A stretch of 64,000 bases of DNA from Amycolatopsis sp. WQ 127309. Lineage in GTDB: Bacteria; Actinomycetota; Actinomycetes; Mycobacteriales; Pseudonocardiaceae. The stretch is taken from positions 4,960,001 through 5,024,000 of the forward strand of contig NZ_CP095481.1 of assembly GCF_023023025.1 (NCBI RefSeq), in the 5' to 3' direction. Under the pieces are notes generated by a model. It did not search any database. It was given only the letters and a program-made list of their open reading frames with translations, and was not told the origin of the DNA. A program made the position numbers and the translations under genes. Below are positions 41,034 through 50,210 of this stretch, in pieces. Within the stretch, counting starts at the first letter, position 1; each line of letters starts with the position of its first letter.

Positions 41034-41783
41034 GTGACCAGCACACTGAAGGACAAGACGGCCGTCGTGACCGGCGCCGGGACCGGCATCGGGCTCGCCA
41101 TCGCGAAGCGGTTCGCGGCCGAAGGCGCGCACGTGTTCATCACCGGGCGGCGCAAGGAGGTCCTCGACGACGCCGTCGCCGAGATCGGCGGCAGCGTGCA
41201 GGCGATCCGCGCCGACTCCTCGAACCTCGCCGACCTCGACGCGCTCTACCGGGCCGTCGAAGAGCGCGGGAAGGGCCTCGACGTCGTCGTCGCCAACTCC
41301 GGCGGCGGCACCGTCGCCCCGCTCGGCGAGATCACCGAGGAGCAGGTCGACGGCACGTTCGCCACGAACGTCAAGGGCGTCGTCTTCACCGTGCAGAAGG
41401 CCTTGCCGCTGCTCAACGAGAACGCGTCGATCATCATCACGGGCTCGACGACGTCGACGCGCGTGGCGCCGGGCATGAGCATCTACGCCGCGACGAAGGC
41501 CGCCGTCCGCAACTTCGCGCGGACCTGGGCGCTCGACCTGAAGGGCAAGGGCGTCCGCGTGAACGTCCTCAGCCCGGGACCGACGCGCACCCCGGGCCTG
41601 CTCGGCCTGGCCGAGCCCGCCGCCCAGCAGGCGATGCTCGACATGTTCGAGGCCGACGTCCCGCTCGGCCGGATCGGCGACCCGTCCGAGATCGCCGGCG
41701 CGGCACTGTTCCTGGCCTCACCCGACGCCAGCTTCGTCAACGGCGTCGAATTCTTCGTCGACGGCGGCCAGGCGCAGGTCTGA
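41034..41783 (+). CDS. short-chain dehydrogenase/reductase, regulated by adjacent TetR
   Basis: 249 residues, GTG start preceded by GGGGAG. The cofactor loop TGAGTGIG, the NSGG motif, the catalytic Ser in IIITGSTTS, and YAATK are in order, as is the C-terminal VDGGQAQV end. The enzyme is of the classical type and most like quinone- or aldehyde-responsive SDRs found beside YxaF-type regulators. It probably reduces a toxic carbonyl that the TetR protein senses; that is inference. Confidence 0.9.
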   Translation: MTSTLKDKTAVVTGAGTGIGLAIAKRFAAEGAHVFITGRRKEVLDDAVAEIGGSVQAIRADSSNLADLDALYRAVEERGKGLDVVVANSGGGTVAPLGEITEEQVDGTFATNVKGVVFTVQKALPLLNENASIIITGSTTSTRVAPGMSIYAATKAAVRNFARTWALDLKGKGVRVNVLSPGPTRTPGLLGLAEPAAQQAMLDMFEADVPLGRIGDPSEIAGAALFLASPDASFVNGVEFFVDGGQAQV

Positions 41784-41789
41784 CCGGGC

Positions 41790-43007
41790 TCAGCGCAGCG
41801 TCGCGTGTGACGGCTTGAGGTCGGCGAGGGTGCGGACGCCCAGCAGCTGCATCGTGCGGACCATCTCCGTGCGGAGGATGTCCACGCAGCGCTGGACGCC
41901 GCGCTCGCCGCCGGCCATCAGGCCGTAGAGGAACGCGCGGCCGACCAGGACGGCGTCGGCCCCGCGGGCGATGGCCGCGACGATGTCGCCGCCGGACAGG
42001 ATGCCGGTGTCGATCCAGACCTCGGCGCCGCCCTGGATCTCGTCGAGCACCGCCGGGAGCAGCTCCAGGGGCGTCGGCGCGCGGTCCAGCTGGCGGCCGC
42101 CGTGGTTCGAGATCAGCACCGCGTCGGCGCCGTGCTTGACGACGTCGCGCGCGTCGTCGACGTTCTGCACGCCCTTGACCACGAGCTTCCCGGGCCAGGT
42201 GCGGCGCACCCAGTCGAGGTCGTCGTAGTTCAGCGTCGGGTCGAACAGCTTGTTCAGCAGCTCGGCGACGGTGCCGTCGAAGTGGCTGAGCGAGGCGAAG
42301 TTCAGCGGCTCGGTGGTGAGCAGGTTGAACCACCACGCGGGGTGCGTCGCGCCGTCGAGGAACGTCTTGAGCGTGAGCGCCGGCGGGATGGTCAGGCCGT
42401 TGCGGACGTCGCGCAGCCGGGCGCCGCCGACCGGGGTGTCGACGGTCAGCATGAGCGTGTCGAAGCCGTGTTCCCACGCGCGATTCATCAGATCTTCGCC
42501 GGCGCCGTGGTCGCGCCAGACGTAGAGCTGGAACCACTTGCGGGCCCCGGGCGCGGCGGCGGCGAGGTCCTCGATCGACGTCGTCGCCATGGTCGAGAGC
42601 CCCATCGGGATGCCGTTGCGCTCGGCGACGCGGGCCACCGCGCTCTCGCCCTCGTGCTGCATCATCCGGGTGAAACCGGTGGGGGCGAAGGCGAAGGGCA
42701 GGGCCGAGGTCTTGCCGAGGATCTCGCGCGTGGTGTCCACATCGGACACCCCGCGCAGGACGTTCGGGTGGAACTCGACCCGCCGGTAGGCCTGGCGGGC
42801 GCGCAGCAGGCTGTCTTCGAGCTCGGCCGCGCCGTCGGTGTAGTCGAAGGCCGCCCGCGGGGTCCGCTTGCGCGCGGCCGTGCGCAGGTCGGCGATGGTG
42901 TGCGCGTTGCCGAGCCGCCGGTCGGTCGGGTTGAGCACGATCGGCTTGGGCCGCAGGAGCTGCTTCAGCTCGTCCGGCTTCGGCAGTCGGCGCTTCGTCA
43001 CCTTCAT
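41790..43007 (-). CDS. lldD: FMN-dependent L-lactate dehydrogenase / alpha-hydroxy-acid oxidase family
   Basis: 405 residues from ATG at 43007; a TTG immediately before it is less likely. FMN-binding and active-site blocks are clear: FAFAPTGFTRMMQHEGE, LTVDTPVGGARLRDVRNG, VVKGVQNVDDARD with its Lys, the catalytic His and Arg in ISNHGGRQLD, and DTGILSGGDIVAAIARGADAVLVGR, split. It oxidises lactate to pyruvate and passes electrons to the quinone pool (LldD2 type). It probably works with the permease at 38504, although the TetR/SDR pair lies between them. Confidence 0.9.
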   Translation of the reverse strand: MKVTKRRLPKPDELKQLLRPKPIVLNPTDRRLGNAHTIADLRTAARKRTPRAAFDYTDGAAELEDSLLRARQAYRRVEFHPNVLRGVSDVDTTREILGKTSALPFAFAPTGFTRMMQHEGESAVARVAERNGIPMGLSTMATTSIEDLAAAAPGARKWFQLYVWRDHGAGEDLMNRAWEHGFDTLMLTVDTPVGGARLRDVRNGLTIPPALTLKTFLDGATHPAWWFNLLTTEPLNFASLSHFDGTVAELLNKLFDPTLNYDDLDWVRRTWPGKLVVKGVQNVDDARDVVKHGADAVLISNHGGRQLDRAPTPLELLPAVLDEIQGGAEVWIDTGILSGGDIVAAIARGADAVLVGRAFLYGLMAGGERGVQRCVDILRTEMVRTMQLLGVRTLADLKPSHATLR

Positions 43008-43023
43008 CAACTCCCTAGCAAGC

Positions 43024-43058
43024 GGGACCCGGCAGACATCGGATGTCTGCCGGGTCCC
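43024..43058. terminator. hairpin between aceE and lldD
   Basis: Perfect 16-base arms GGGACCCGGCAGACAT (43024-43039) and its complement (43043-43058) around CGG. It lies just after the aceE stop on the minus strand, so it ends the aceE message; the T-rich side (TTTCT) is on the plus-strand end. Confidence 0.88.
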
Positions 43059-43072
43059 TTTCTAGCACCAGG

Positions 43073-45931
43073 TCACGCGCTGCCGGAATCGGACGTCTGC
43101 GGCCCGGCGGCCGAGATGTCGTCGATCCGGTACTTCGTGGCCGCCTCGAGGACCTTCGCCTGGTCGACCTCGCCGCGCTTGGCCAGCGCCGAGAGGGCGC
43201 CGATCGTGATCGACTCGGCGTCGACCAGGAACTTCCGCCGCGCGGCGGGCCGGGTGTCGGAGAAGCCGAAGCCGTCCGTGCCCAGCGTGAGCATGTCGGT
43301 CGGGACCCACGGGCGGATCAGGTCCGGCACCGAGCGCATCCAGTCCGACACCGCCACGACCGGCCCGTTCGTGCCCGAAAGCGCTTCGGTCACGTACGGC
43401 ACGCGCGGCTCGCTGCCCGGGTAGAGCAAGTTGTCGTGGTCGATCTCGACGGCCTCGCGCCGCAGCTCGGTCCACGACGTCGCCGACCACACGGCCGCCC
43501 GCACGCCCCACTCCTCGGCGAGGAGCTTCTGCGCCTTCAGCGCGTCCGGCATCGTGACGCCCGAGACCAGGATCTGCACCTCGGCGCCGTCGCCCTCGGG
43601 GGCGTCGGCGTACTTGTACAGGCCCTTCAGCAGGCCGTCGACGTCGAGGTTCGCCGGCTCGGCGGGCTGCTGGTACGGCTCGTTGTAGATCGTCATGTAG
43701 TAGAAGACGTTCTCGCCGTTGCCGTCCGGGCCGGTCTCGCCGTACATCCGGCGGAGGCCGTCCTTCACGATGTGCGCGATCTCGAACGACCACGACGGGT
43801 CGTACGCCACGGCCGCCGGGTTGGTCGAGGCCAGCAGCAGCGAGTGCCCGTCGGCGTGCTGCAGGCCCTCACCGGTCAGCGTGGTGCGCCCGGCGGTGGC
43901 GCCGATGACGAACCCGCGGGCCATCTGGTCGGCGGCGGCGTAGAGGCCGTCACCGGTGCGCTGGAACCCGAACATCGAGTAGAAGATGTAGATCGGGATC
44001 ATCGGCTCGCCGTGCGTCGCGTACGACGTGCCGACGGCGGTGAACGACGCGGTCGAGCCCGCCTCGTTGATGCCCTCGTGCAGCAGCTGGCCCTTTTCGG
44101 ACTCCTTGTAGGCCAGCATCAGGCTCGCGTCGACCGACGTGTACGTCTGGCCGTGCGGGTTGTAGATCTTGGCCGTCGGGAACATCGAGTCGAGGCCGAA
44201 GGTGCGGGCCTCGTCCGGGATGATCGGGACGACGCGCTTGCCGATCTCGGAGTCCTTCGCCAGCTCGCGGACCAGCCGGACGAACGCCATCGTCGTGGCG
44301 ACCTCCTGCTTTCCCGAGCCCTTCCGGACGCCTTCGTAGACCTTGTCGCCGGGCAGCACGAGCGCCTTCGCCGACTTCGGGCGGCGTTCCGGCAGGAAGC
44401 CGCCGAGCGCCTTGCGGCGGCCGATCAGGTACTCGATCTCCGCCGAGTCCTTGCCCGGGTGGTAGTACGGCGGCAGCTTCGGGTCGCGCTCGAGCTCCTC
44501 GTCGCTGATCGGGATCCGCTGTGAGTCGCGGAACAGCTTGAGGTCGTCGAGGGTGAGCTTCTTCATCTGGTGCGTGGCGTTGCGGCCCTCGAACGCCGGG
44601 CCCAGGCCGTAGCCCTTGATGGTGTGGGCCAGGATCACCGTCGGCTGGCCGTGGTGCTCCAGCGCCGACTTGTAGGCCGCGTACACCTTGCGGTAGTCGT
44701 GGCCGCCGCGCTTGAGGTTCCAGATGTCGGCGTCGGAGAGGTCCTTGACCAGGTCCTTCGTCCGCGGGTCGCGGCCGAAGAAGTGCTCCCGGACGAAGGC
44801 GCCGTCGTTGGCCTTGTACGTCTGGTAGTCGCCGTCCGGTGTCACGTTCATCAGGTTGACCAGGGCGCCGTCGCGGTCGGCGTGCAGCAGCGAGTCCCAC
44901 TCGCGGCCCCAGATGACCTTGATGACGTTCCAGCCGGCGCCGCGGAAGTACGACTCCAGCTCCTGGATGATCTTGCCGTTGCCGCGCACCGGGCCGTCGA
45001 GCCGCTGCAGGTTGCAGTTGATCACGAAGGTCAGGTTGTCGAGGCCCTCGCCGGCCGCGATGTGGATCAGGCCGCGCGACTCCGCCTCGTCCATCTCGCC
45101 GTCGCCGAGGAACGCCCAGACGTGCTGGTCGTTGGTGTCCTTGATGCCGCGGTCGCGCAGGTAGCGGTTGAACCGCGCCTGGTAGATCGCGTTCATCGGG
45201 CCGAGGCCCATCGACACCGTGGGGTTCTCCCAGAACTCCGGCATCAGCCGCGGGTGCGGGTACGACGGCAGGCCGCCGCCCTCGCCGGCGTGCGAGTACT
45301 CCTGGCGGAAGCCGTCGAGCTGCTGCTCGGACAGCCGGCCCTCGAGGAACGCGCGGGCGTAGATGCCGGGGGAGGCGTGCCCCTGGATGTAGATCTGGTC
45401 GCCGCCGCCGGAGTGGTCCTTGCCGCGGAAGAAGTGGTTGAACCCGACTTCGTAGAGCGCGGCGGACGAGGCGTAGGTCGAGATGTGGCCGCCGACGCCG
45501 ACGCCGGGGCGCTGCGCCCGGTGCACCATGATCGCGGCGTTCCACCGGATGTAGGCCCGGTAGCGGCGCTCGATCTCCTCGTCACCGGGGAACCACGGCT
45601 CGTTCTCGGTGGGGATGGTGTTGACGTAGTCCGTCGAGGTCAGCGCGGGCACACCGACGTTGCGTTCACGAGCGCGCTCCAGGATGCGCAGCATCAGGTA
45701 CCGGGCCCGCTGCTGGCCTCCCCTGGCCAGCGCCTCGTCGAAGGAGTCCAGCCACTCGGCGGTCTCCTCCGGGTCGATGTCGGGCAGGTGCGCAGCCAAT
45801 CCGTCACGGATTACGCGTACGCGTGCCGGGGTCTCCTTGCCGGAGGCGCCGTCGTTCTGCGGGGCCAAGGGGTCTCCTTGCGAAAAGTTGTAGCCGGTGG
45901 TGCTCGTACTCGGGGGTGTACGACTCTCCAT
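43073..45931 (-). CDS. aceE: Pyruvate dehydrogenase E1 component, homodimeric
   Basis: 952 residues from ATG at 45931 ([11 protein letters not shown]) with GGGAGGGA upstream. Thiamine-diphosphate motif [33 protein letters not shown], a [11 protein letters not shown] loop with the active His, and the typical aceE length distinguish it from the two-subunit E1. It decarboxylates pyruvate and acetylates the E2 lipoyl group. In mycobacteria the E2 (DlaT) and E3 are encoded elsewhere, and here also neither is nearby. Divergent from the DUF3052 gene. Confidence 0.96.
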   Translation of the reverse strand: MESRTPPSTSTTGYNFSQGDPLAPQNDGASGKETPARVRVIRDGLAAHLPDIDPEETAEWLDSFDEALARGGQQRARYLMLRILERARERNVGVPALTSTDYVNTIPTENEPWFPGDEEIERRYRAYIRWNAAIMVHRAQRPGVGVGGHISTYASSAALYEVGFNHFFRGKDHSGGGDQIYIQGHASPGIYARAFLEGRLSEQQLDGFRQEYSHAGEGGGLPSYPHPRLMPEFWENPTVSMGLGPMNAIYQARFNRYLRDRGIKDTNDQHVWAFLGDGEMDEAESRGLIHIAAGEGLDNLTFVINCNLQRLDGPVRGNGKIIQELESYFRGAGWNVIKVIWGREWDSLLHADRDGALVNLMNVTPDGDYQTYKANDGAFVREHFFGRDPRTKDLVKDLSDADIWNLKRGGHDYRKVYAAYKSALEHHGQPTVILAHTIKGYGLGPAFEGRNATHQMKKLTLDDLKLFRDSQRIPISDEELERDPKLPPYYHPGKDSAEIEYLIGRRKALGGFLPERRPKSAKALVLPGDKVYEGVRKGSGKQEVATTMAFVRLVRELAKDSEIGKRVVPIIPDEARTFGLDSMFPTAKIYNPHGQTYTSVDASLMLAYKESEKGQLLHEGINEAGSTASFTAVGTSYATHGEPMIPIYIFYSMFGFQRTGDGLYAAADQMARGFVIGATAGRTTLTGEGLQHADGHSLLLASTNPAAVAYDPSWSFEIAHIVKDGLRRMYGETGPDGNGENVFYYMTIYNEPYQQPAEPANLDVDGLLKGLYKYADAPEGDGAEVQILVSGVTMPDALKAQKLLAEEWGVRAAVWSATSWTELRREAVEIDHDNLLYPGSEPRVPYVTEALSGTNGPVVAVSDWMRSVPDLIRPWVPTDMLTLGTDGFGFSDTRPAARRKFLVDAESITIGALSALAKRGEVDQAKVLEAATKYRIDDISAAGPQTSDSGSA

Positions 45932-46286
45932 CGTCGTCTTCCCTCCCGGCTTCCGCACTGCTACTAGGCGGTAACATCAGCCGACCCGATCGAGTCGCTC
46001 CCCGCGCGCGGTGTATCCGCGCGCGCGTTTTCTTCCTCATCACCCTAGGGGACGGGCTCCGGCGGGGTGGCAGACCGGTCCCCGAGGTACCCGATACGCC
46101 GTCGCGGCGGGGGCCCCGCGGCCCGTATCCTGCGACACGAGTTGTCACGGATCCGGTGTGGACGGTTGCGCGCAGAGCCACACCAGTGTTCGCTATCGGC
46201 AACCGGGTAGCCGAGTGTGGCGCAGCCGTACCCTCCACGAGGGTGCTCGAGCGCCACGCTCCGTCGTAGTTGGAGGAGTGAAAGCA
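45932..46286. other. 355-base divergent control region between aceE and DUF3052 gene
   Basis: No gene is seen. A hairpin with arms CGCGCGCGG (46003-46011) and CCGCGCGCG (46017-46025) is followed by CGTTTTCTT on the plus strand. A second pairing joins GCCACAC (46177-46183) to GTGTGGC (46215-46221) with partial pairing inside. Promoters for both genes must lie here, but I see no convincing -35/-10 pair. Confidence 0.5.
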
Positions 46287-46718
46287 GTGGTCGCCGCGGG
46301 AGACGCTGATCAGACCGGCGTCGCCGAGAGGCTCGGCATCAAGCCCGAGATGGTGGTCCAGGAGATCGGCTGGGACGAGGACGTCGACGACGACGTCCGC
46401 GCGGCGATCGAGGAGCAGATCGGCGGGGACATCCTCGACGAGGAAGCCGACGAGGTCATCGACGTGGTGCTGCTGTGGTGGCGCCAGGACGACGGCGACC
46501 TCGGCGACGCGCTCATCGACGCCAGGGGCCCCCTGGAAGAGACCGGCGTGATCTGGGTGCTGACCCCGAAGACGGGACAGCCCGGGCACGTCGAGCCGAG
46601 TGAGATCGCGGAAGCGGTGCCCGTCGTCGGGCTGGCCCAGACCGCCAACATCAGTGTCGGCGCGAACTGGATCGGCACGAGGCTGGTGTCCCCGAAGTCG
46701 AAGTCGAAACAGCGCTGA
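46287..46718 (+). CDS. DUF3052 domain-containing protein
   Basis: 143 residues from GTG at 46287, with GGAGGA nine bases upstream; a GTG at 46278 abuts that site and is less likely. The conserved run GVAERLGIKPEMVVQEIGWD at the start and VLLWWRQDDGDLGDALIDA in the middle define DUF3052, an actinobacterial family of unknown function (Rv2239c in M. tuberculosis, next to aceE and ahpE as here). The fold appears acidic and soluble. It lies 72 bases upstream of the peroxiredoxin gene. Confidence 0.88.
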   Translation: MVAAGDADQTGVAERLGIKPEMVVQEIGWDEDVDDDVRAAIEEQIGGDILDEEADEVIDVVLLWWRQDDGDLGDALIDARGPLEETGVIWVLTPKTGQPGHVEPSEIAEAVPVVGLAQTANISVGANWIGTRLVSPKSKSKQR

Positions 46719-46790
46719 ACCGGCCCCGCCCGGCTGACACGATAGGGTTGTCGTCGCAGGCACGTGTCCGTACGGGAGAGGAAACGCGGT

Positions 46791-47252
46791 ATGACCGTCG
46801 AGGTCGGTTCTGAGGCCCCTGACTTCACGCTCAACGACTACAACAAGCAGCCGGTGCAGCTGTCGTCCTTCCGGGGCGACAAGCCGGTGCTGGTGGTCTT
46901 CTACCCGTTCGCGTTCAGCGGCATCTGCACGGGCGAGCTGTGCCAGCTCCGCGACGAGTTCGCCGACTACGACAACAAGGGCGTCCAGGTTCTGGGCGTC
47001 TCGGTCGACACGCCGTTCTCGCTCAAGGCGTGGGCCGAGAAGGAGGGCTACCAGTTCCCGCTGCTGTCCGACTTCTGGCCGCACGGTGACGTGGCGCGCG
47101 CGTACGGCGTCTTCAACGAGCAGGCGGGTCTCGCGGTCCGCGGCACCTTCCTGGTCGACAAGGAGGGCGTGGTCCGCTTCGCCGAGGTGAACGCCCCGGG
47201 CGAGGCACGCGACCAGCAGGGCTGGAAGAAGGCCGTCGCCGAACTGGCGTGA
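46791..47252 (+). CDS. ahpE: AhpE-like peroxiredoxin
   Basis: 153 residues from ATG at 46791. The catalytic site PFAFSGICTGELC places peroxidatic C46 after the conserved Thr/Pro loop, with a second Cys at 51. M. tuberculosis AhpE (Rv2238c) is a one-Cys peroxiredoxin of this length that reduces fatty-acid hydroperoxides and uses mycothiol or mycoredoxin. It acts in the cytoplasm near newly made lipids. Gene order DUF3052-ahpE beside aceE is conserved. A strong terminator follows. Confidence 0.92.
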   Translation: MTVEVGSEAPDFTLNDYNKQPVQLSSFRGDKPVLVVFYPFAFSGICTGELCQLRDEFADYDNKGVQVLGVSVDTPFSLKAWAEKEGYQFPLLSDFWPHGDVARAYGVFNEQAGLAVRGTFLVDKEGVVRFAEVNAPGEARDQQGWKKAVAELA

Positions 47253-47258
47253 GGCTCC

Positions 47259-47295
47259 ACGGCGGCGGTCCCCCTTGCGGGTGGACCGCCGCCGT
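47259..47295 (+). terminator. terminator between ahpE and tRNA-Val
   Basis: Thirteen-base perfect arms ACGGCGGCGGTCC (47259-47271) and its complement (47283-47295) with extra CCC/GGG pairing inside and loop TTGC. It ends three bases before the mature 5' end of the tRNA, so the tRNA may be transcribed by read-through past it or processed from the same message. Confidence 0.8.
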
Positions 47296-47297
47296 CC

Positions 47298-47369
47298 GGG
47301 CGCATAGCTCAGCGGAAGAGCACTCGGTTTACACCCGAGCGGTCGCAGGTTCGAACCCTGCTGCGCCCA
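47298..47369 (+). tRNA. tRNA-Val (anticodon TAC)
   Basis: 72 bases without encoded CCA. Acceptor arm GGGCGCA pairs with TGCGCCC (47362-47368), discriminator A. D arm contains AGCTCAGC. Anticodon stem CTCGG/CCGAG (47323-47327 and 47335-47339) encloses TTTACAC with anticodon TAC at 47330-47332. T arm GCAGG-TTCGAAC-CCTGC is complete. It reads GTA and, by wobble, GTG codons. Confidence 0.97.
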
Positions 47370-47400
47370 CCTGAATCCTCGAAGGGACCCGGCTGAACGC

Positions 47401-48162
47401 GTGCACGGTGCGGCGGTGTGGGTCTTCCTGGTGGCCGGCTCGATCGAGGCGATCGCGGGCGTGGCCTGGTCGTCGTTCCGGTGGTGGTTCGCGCGTGGGC
47501 TGCGCCGGTACCGCGTGACGGCGGTGCGTCCGCTGCCGTCGGTCCTGCGGGTTTCCTTCGCGGCCGGCACCGTCGTCGACGAGCTGAGCGGCGGGGAGCG
47601 CGAACTGCTGCGCACCACCGTGCCCGTGCTGGTGGACGACGTCGTTCGGTGCGGACCGGCCGGAAGCGGCCGGGTGCGGTTGCTGCCCACGCCCCGGACC
47701 GCGCTGCCCGTCGCCTTCGTCGTGCGCGGGGTGCTGCTGGTGGCGTTCGGCCTGGCCGCCGGGCAGCTGGGCCTGGCCGGCGACGTCACCGCGTCCTACC
47801 TGCTCGTGGCCTGGGTGTTCACCCTGTTCGGGGCGTTGTCCGCGGGGATCGCGGCGGGCCGCCTGCGCTTCGGACGGCGAGCCCGCGAGATCGAAGGTGA
47901 CGTCGTCGACGAGCGGCGGTGGCTGAACCGCGCACCGAGCGAGCCCAAGGTCCAATACACCGTCTACGGACGGACGCGCTCGGCGTGGGCCGGGCGGTAC
48001 ACCTTCGTGTCGCCGCGCGTCGGGAAGACCGTCGCCGTGCTGCTCGACCCGCGCGCCGAGGCGTCCGTCCGCCGGGTGGGCGGCAGCTTCGGGATCTACC
48101 AGTTCTTCGGCGCCCTAGCGGGCCTGCTGGGCGTCCTGCAGTTCCTCGGCGCGCTCGGCTGA
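47401..48162 (+). CDS. membrane protein, unknown function
   Basis: 253 residues from GTG at 47401, 31 bases after the tRNA. An N-terminal helix (VFLVAGSIEAIAGVAW) precedes a cytosolic or exported beta-rich part, then two helices at about 115-155, another soluble part and a final helix. The repeated two-domain plan resembles DUF3592-type proteins, but the match is not firm. Its end overlaps the convergent MFS gene by 48 bases, the longest convergent overlap here. Confidence 0.65.
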   Translation: MHGAAVWVFLVAGSIEAIAGVAWSSFRWWFARGLRRYRVTAVRPLPSVLRVSFAAGTVVDELSGGERELLRTTVPVLVDDVVRCGPAGSGRVRLLPTPRTALPVAFVVRGVLLVAFGLAAGQLGLAGDVTASYLLVAWVFTLFGALSAGIAAGRLRFGRRAREIEGDVVDERRWLNRAPSEPKVQYTVYGRTRSAWAGRYTFVSPRVGKTVAVLLDPRAEASVRRVGGSFGIYQFFGALAGLLGVLQFLGALG

Positions 48163-49572
48163 GGTCCGCATCCGCGTCACCAGGACCGCCAAGCCCGCGA
48201 AGAGCACCGCCGCGATCACGCCCGTGACGTTCAGGCCGGTCGTGAACGCCGTCTTCGCCTGGTCCGCGACGTCCGCGCGGGCGACGTCGGCGGCGAGGGT
48301 GGTGCCGGCCGGGAACGTGTGGTGGTAGACGGCCGTGGCGACCAGGCCGATGAAGGCCAGCCCCAGCGAGCCGCCCAGGTAGTTGCCGGTGTCGGCCATC
48401 GACGCGGCCGACCCGGCGCGCTCCGGCGGCACCGAGCCGACGACCAGGCCGATGCCCAGCGCGAACAGCGGGCCGGTACCCAGCGTCAGCACCGCGATCC
48501 CCGCGACGACCAGCGGGAGCCCGTCGGTGAAGGCGAGCAGCAGGCCGCCGGCCGCCGAGACCACCAGGCCGCCGGCGATCGCCGTCACCGGGGCCAGCCG
48601 CCGGGCCAGCGCGGGCGCCACCGTCGTGCCCGCCGCGACGCCGATGCCCATCGGCGCGAACAGCAGGGCCGACGCGAGCGGCGAGTACCCGAGCACACCC
48701 TGCAGGTACTGGGTGACCAGCAGGCCGACGCCCGCCATCGCGACGCCCGCGAACACCAGCGCGACCAGCACGGCGGTGAACGGACGGTTCCGGAACAACC
48801 GCAGGTCCAGCAGCGGCACCGGGCGCCTCAGCTGGCGGCGGACGAACACGGCACCCAGCACGGTCCCGGCGACGATCGCGCCCAGCGGCACGAGCAGGCC
48901 GGCGCCGGTGGTCAGCTGCTTGAGGCCGAACACGACCAGCAGGACCGCGGCGAGCGAGAGCGCGACGCCGCCGAAGTCGAGCCGTCCCGGCGCGGGTGTG
49001 CGGAACTCGGGCAGCAGGATCGGCCCGGCGATCAGCAGCACGGCCATGGCGGGCACGGCGATCAGGAAGATCGAGCCCCACGCGAAGTGCTGGAGCAGGA
49101 ACCCGGCGAGGACCGGGCCGAGCGAGCCGCCGGCGAACTGGCAGGTGGCCCAGATCGAGATGGCCTTCCCGCGCTGCCGCTCGTCGCGGAACATGTTCGT
49201 GATCAGGGCGAGCGTCGAGGGCATGAGCGTCGCCCCGGCGATCCCCAGCGCCCCGCGGGCGGCGATGAGCAGCCCGGGAGTGGTGGCGAACGCGGCGACG
49301 ACGGAGACGGCCGCGAAAGCCGCCCCGCCGATGAGCAGCAGCCGCCGCCGGCCGATCCGGTCGCCGAGGGTGCCCATGGTGATCACGAACCCGGCGACGA
49401 GGAAGCCGTAGCTGTCGGTGATCCAGAGCTGCTCGGTACCGCTCGCGCCCAGGTCGGCGCTCAGTTCCGGCAAGGCGAGGAACAGCGAGGTCATGTCCAT
49501 CGCGACGAGCAGGGTGGGAAGCACGAGCACGAGCAGCCCCAGCCACTCGCGCCGGCCGGCCGGCTTGTCCAT
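48115..49572 (-). CDS. MFS drug exporter, DHA2 (14-helix) type
   Basis: 485 residues from ATG at 49572 with GGAG six bases upstream. Fourteen helices and the loop MGTLGDRIGRRRLLLIGG (MFS motif A) together with LDRLRGA-type RGALGIAGATLMPSTLALI (motif C) identify the EmrB/QacA family. It should export cationic or amphipathic drugs using the proton gradient. Its ribosome site is caught in an 11-base inverted repeat immediately before the ATG, described separately. No TetR or MarR gene adjoins it. Confidence 0.9.
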   Translation of the reverse strand: MDKPAGRREWLGLLVLVLPTLLVAMDMTSLFLALPELSADLGASGTEQLWITDSYGFLVAGFVITMGTLGDRIGRRRLLLIGGAAFAAVSVVAAFATTPGLLIAARGALGIAGATLMPSTLALITNMFRDERQRGKAISIWATCQFAGGSLGPVLAGFLLQHFAWGSIFLIAVPAMAVLLIAGPILLPEFRTPAPGRLDFGGVALSLAAVLLVVFGLKQLTTGAGLLVPLGAIVAGTVLGAVFVRRQLRRPVPLLDLRLFRNRPFTAVLVALVFAGVAMAGVGLLVTQYLQGVLGYSPLASALLFAPMGIGVAAGTTVAPALARRLAPVTAIAGGLVVSAAGGLLLAFTDGLPLVVAGIAVLTLGTGPLFALGIGLVVGSVPPERAGSAASMADTGNYLGGSLGLAFIGLVATAVYHHTFPAGTTLAADVARADVADQAKTAFTTGLNVTGVIAAVLFAGLAVLVTRMRTSAERAEELQDAQQAR

Positions 49573-49613
49573 TTCGACTCCTTCTCGGTGGGTGCGAACA
49601 CCAAGGAGTCGAA
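49573..49613 (-). promoter_or_regulatory. hairpin covering the ribosome site of the DHA2 exporter
   Basis: On the minus strand TTCGACTCCTT (49613-49603) and AAGGAGTCGAA (49583-49573) are exact complements around 19 bases. The second arm contains the AAGGAG ribosome site and ends directly before the ATG at 49572. Folded, it would hide the site; opened by a ligand, a protein or a stalled leader ribosome, it would permit translation. It could also be a DNA operator. Confidence 0.6.
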
Positions 49614-49719
49614 GCCGCGGCGGGAGACCGGACACGGCTCGGTGAGAGCTGGGTCACATAAACCGGCCGGCCTTCTCCGGCGAGTAGTCGGCGACGAAAC
49701 CGACGCGAAGGGGTCATCG

Positions 49720-50181
49720 ATGAATCGGAAGCTGCGCGCGCTGTTCCTGGGCTTGGCGCTGGCGGGTGGCCTCATGACCGCCACCGGCACGGCGAGCGCC
49801 GGCCAGGTCGGCGACTCGACGACGTTCGACGTGGGGTACGGCTACGGTGCCGACGGCTCGTTCACGTGGTGGAACCGGACGACCGAGGTGCAGGGGGCGA
49901 TCAGCACCCAGAACCCGGTCATGACCGGGGAGGACAACCCGATCGAGACGACCCAGATCGTCTTCGAGGCGATGAAGGGCTCCACGCGGATCGCCTCGGA
50001 GAGCCGGACCGTCACCTTCAACGACTACCCGAACGGCGTGCGGAGCATCCACTTCACCCTCGGCGACCCCGGCCTGGTCGGCGGGTTCGACCGGATTCGC
50101 ATCACCCGGTGCCTCTACCGCCTCAAGGACAGCAGCCCGCGCGAGTGTGACGTCGTGGGCCACTTCTGGCGCCCGTTCTGA
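49720..50181 (+). CDS. small secreted protein, unknown function
   Basis: 153 residues from ATG at 49720, AAGGGG six bases upstream. A signal peptide is clear: basic start MNRKLR, hydrophobic run ALFLGLALAGGLM and a cleavage site after TASA (about residue 27). The mature part is beta-rich with several Trp/Tyr (YGYGADGSFTWWNR), and two Cys (RITRCLY and RECDVV) that may bond. I do not recognise the family. Its start lies 148 bases from the divergent MFS start. Confidence 0.75.
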   Translation: MNRKLRALFLGLALAGGLMTATGTASAGQVGDSTTFDVGYGYGADGSFTWWNRTTEVQGAISTQNPVMTGEDNPIETTQIVFEAMKGSTRIASESRTVTFNDYPNGVRSIHFTLGDPGLVGGFDRIRITRCLYRLKDSSPRECDVVGHFWRPF

Positions 50182-50210
50182 CCCGGAAAAGGGTTGCTAA
50201 CGTCGACGAC

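Noticed and set aside
38504..43007. Single lactate operon lldP-lldD
   Set aside because: Both are on the same strand but a divergent TetR/SDR pair with its own promoter lies between them, so they cannot share one message.
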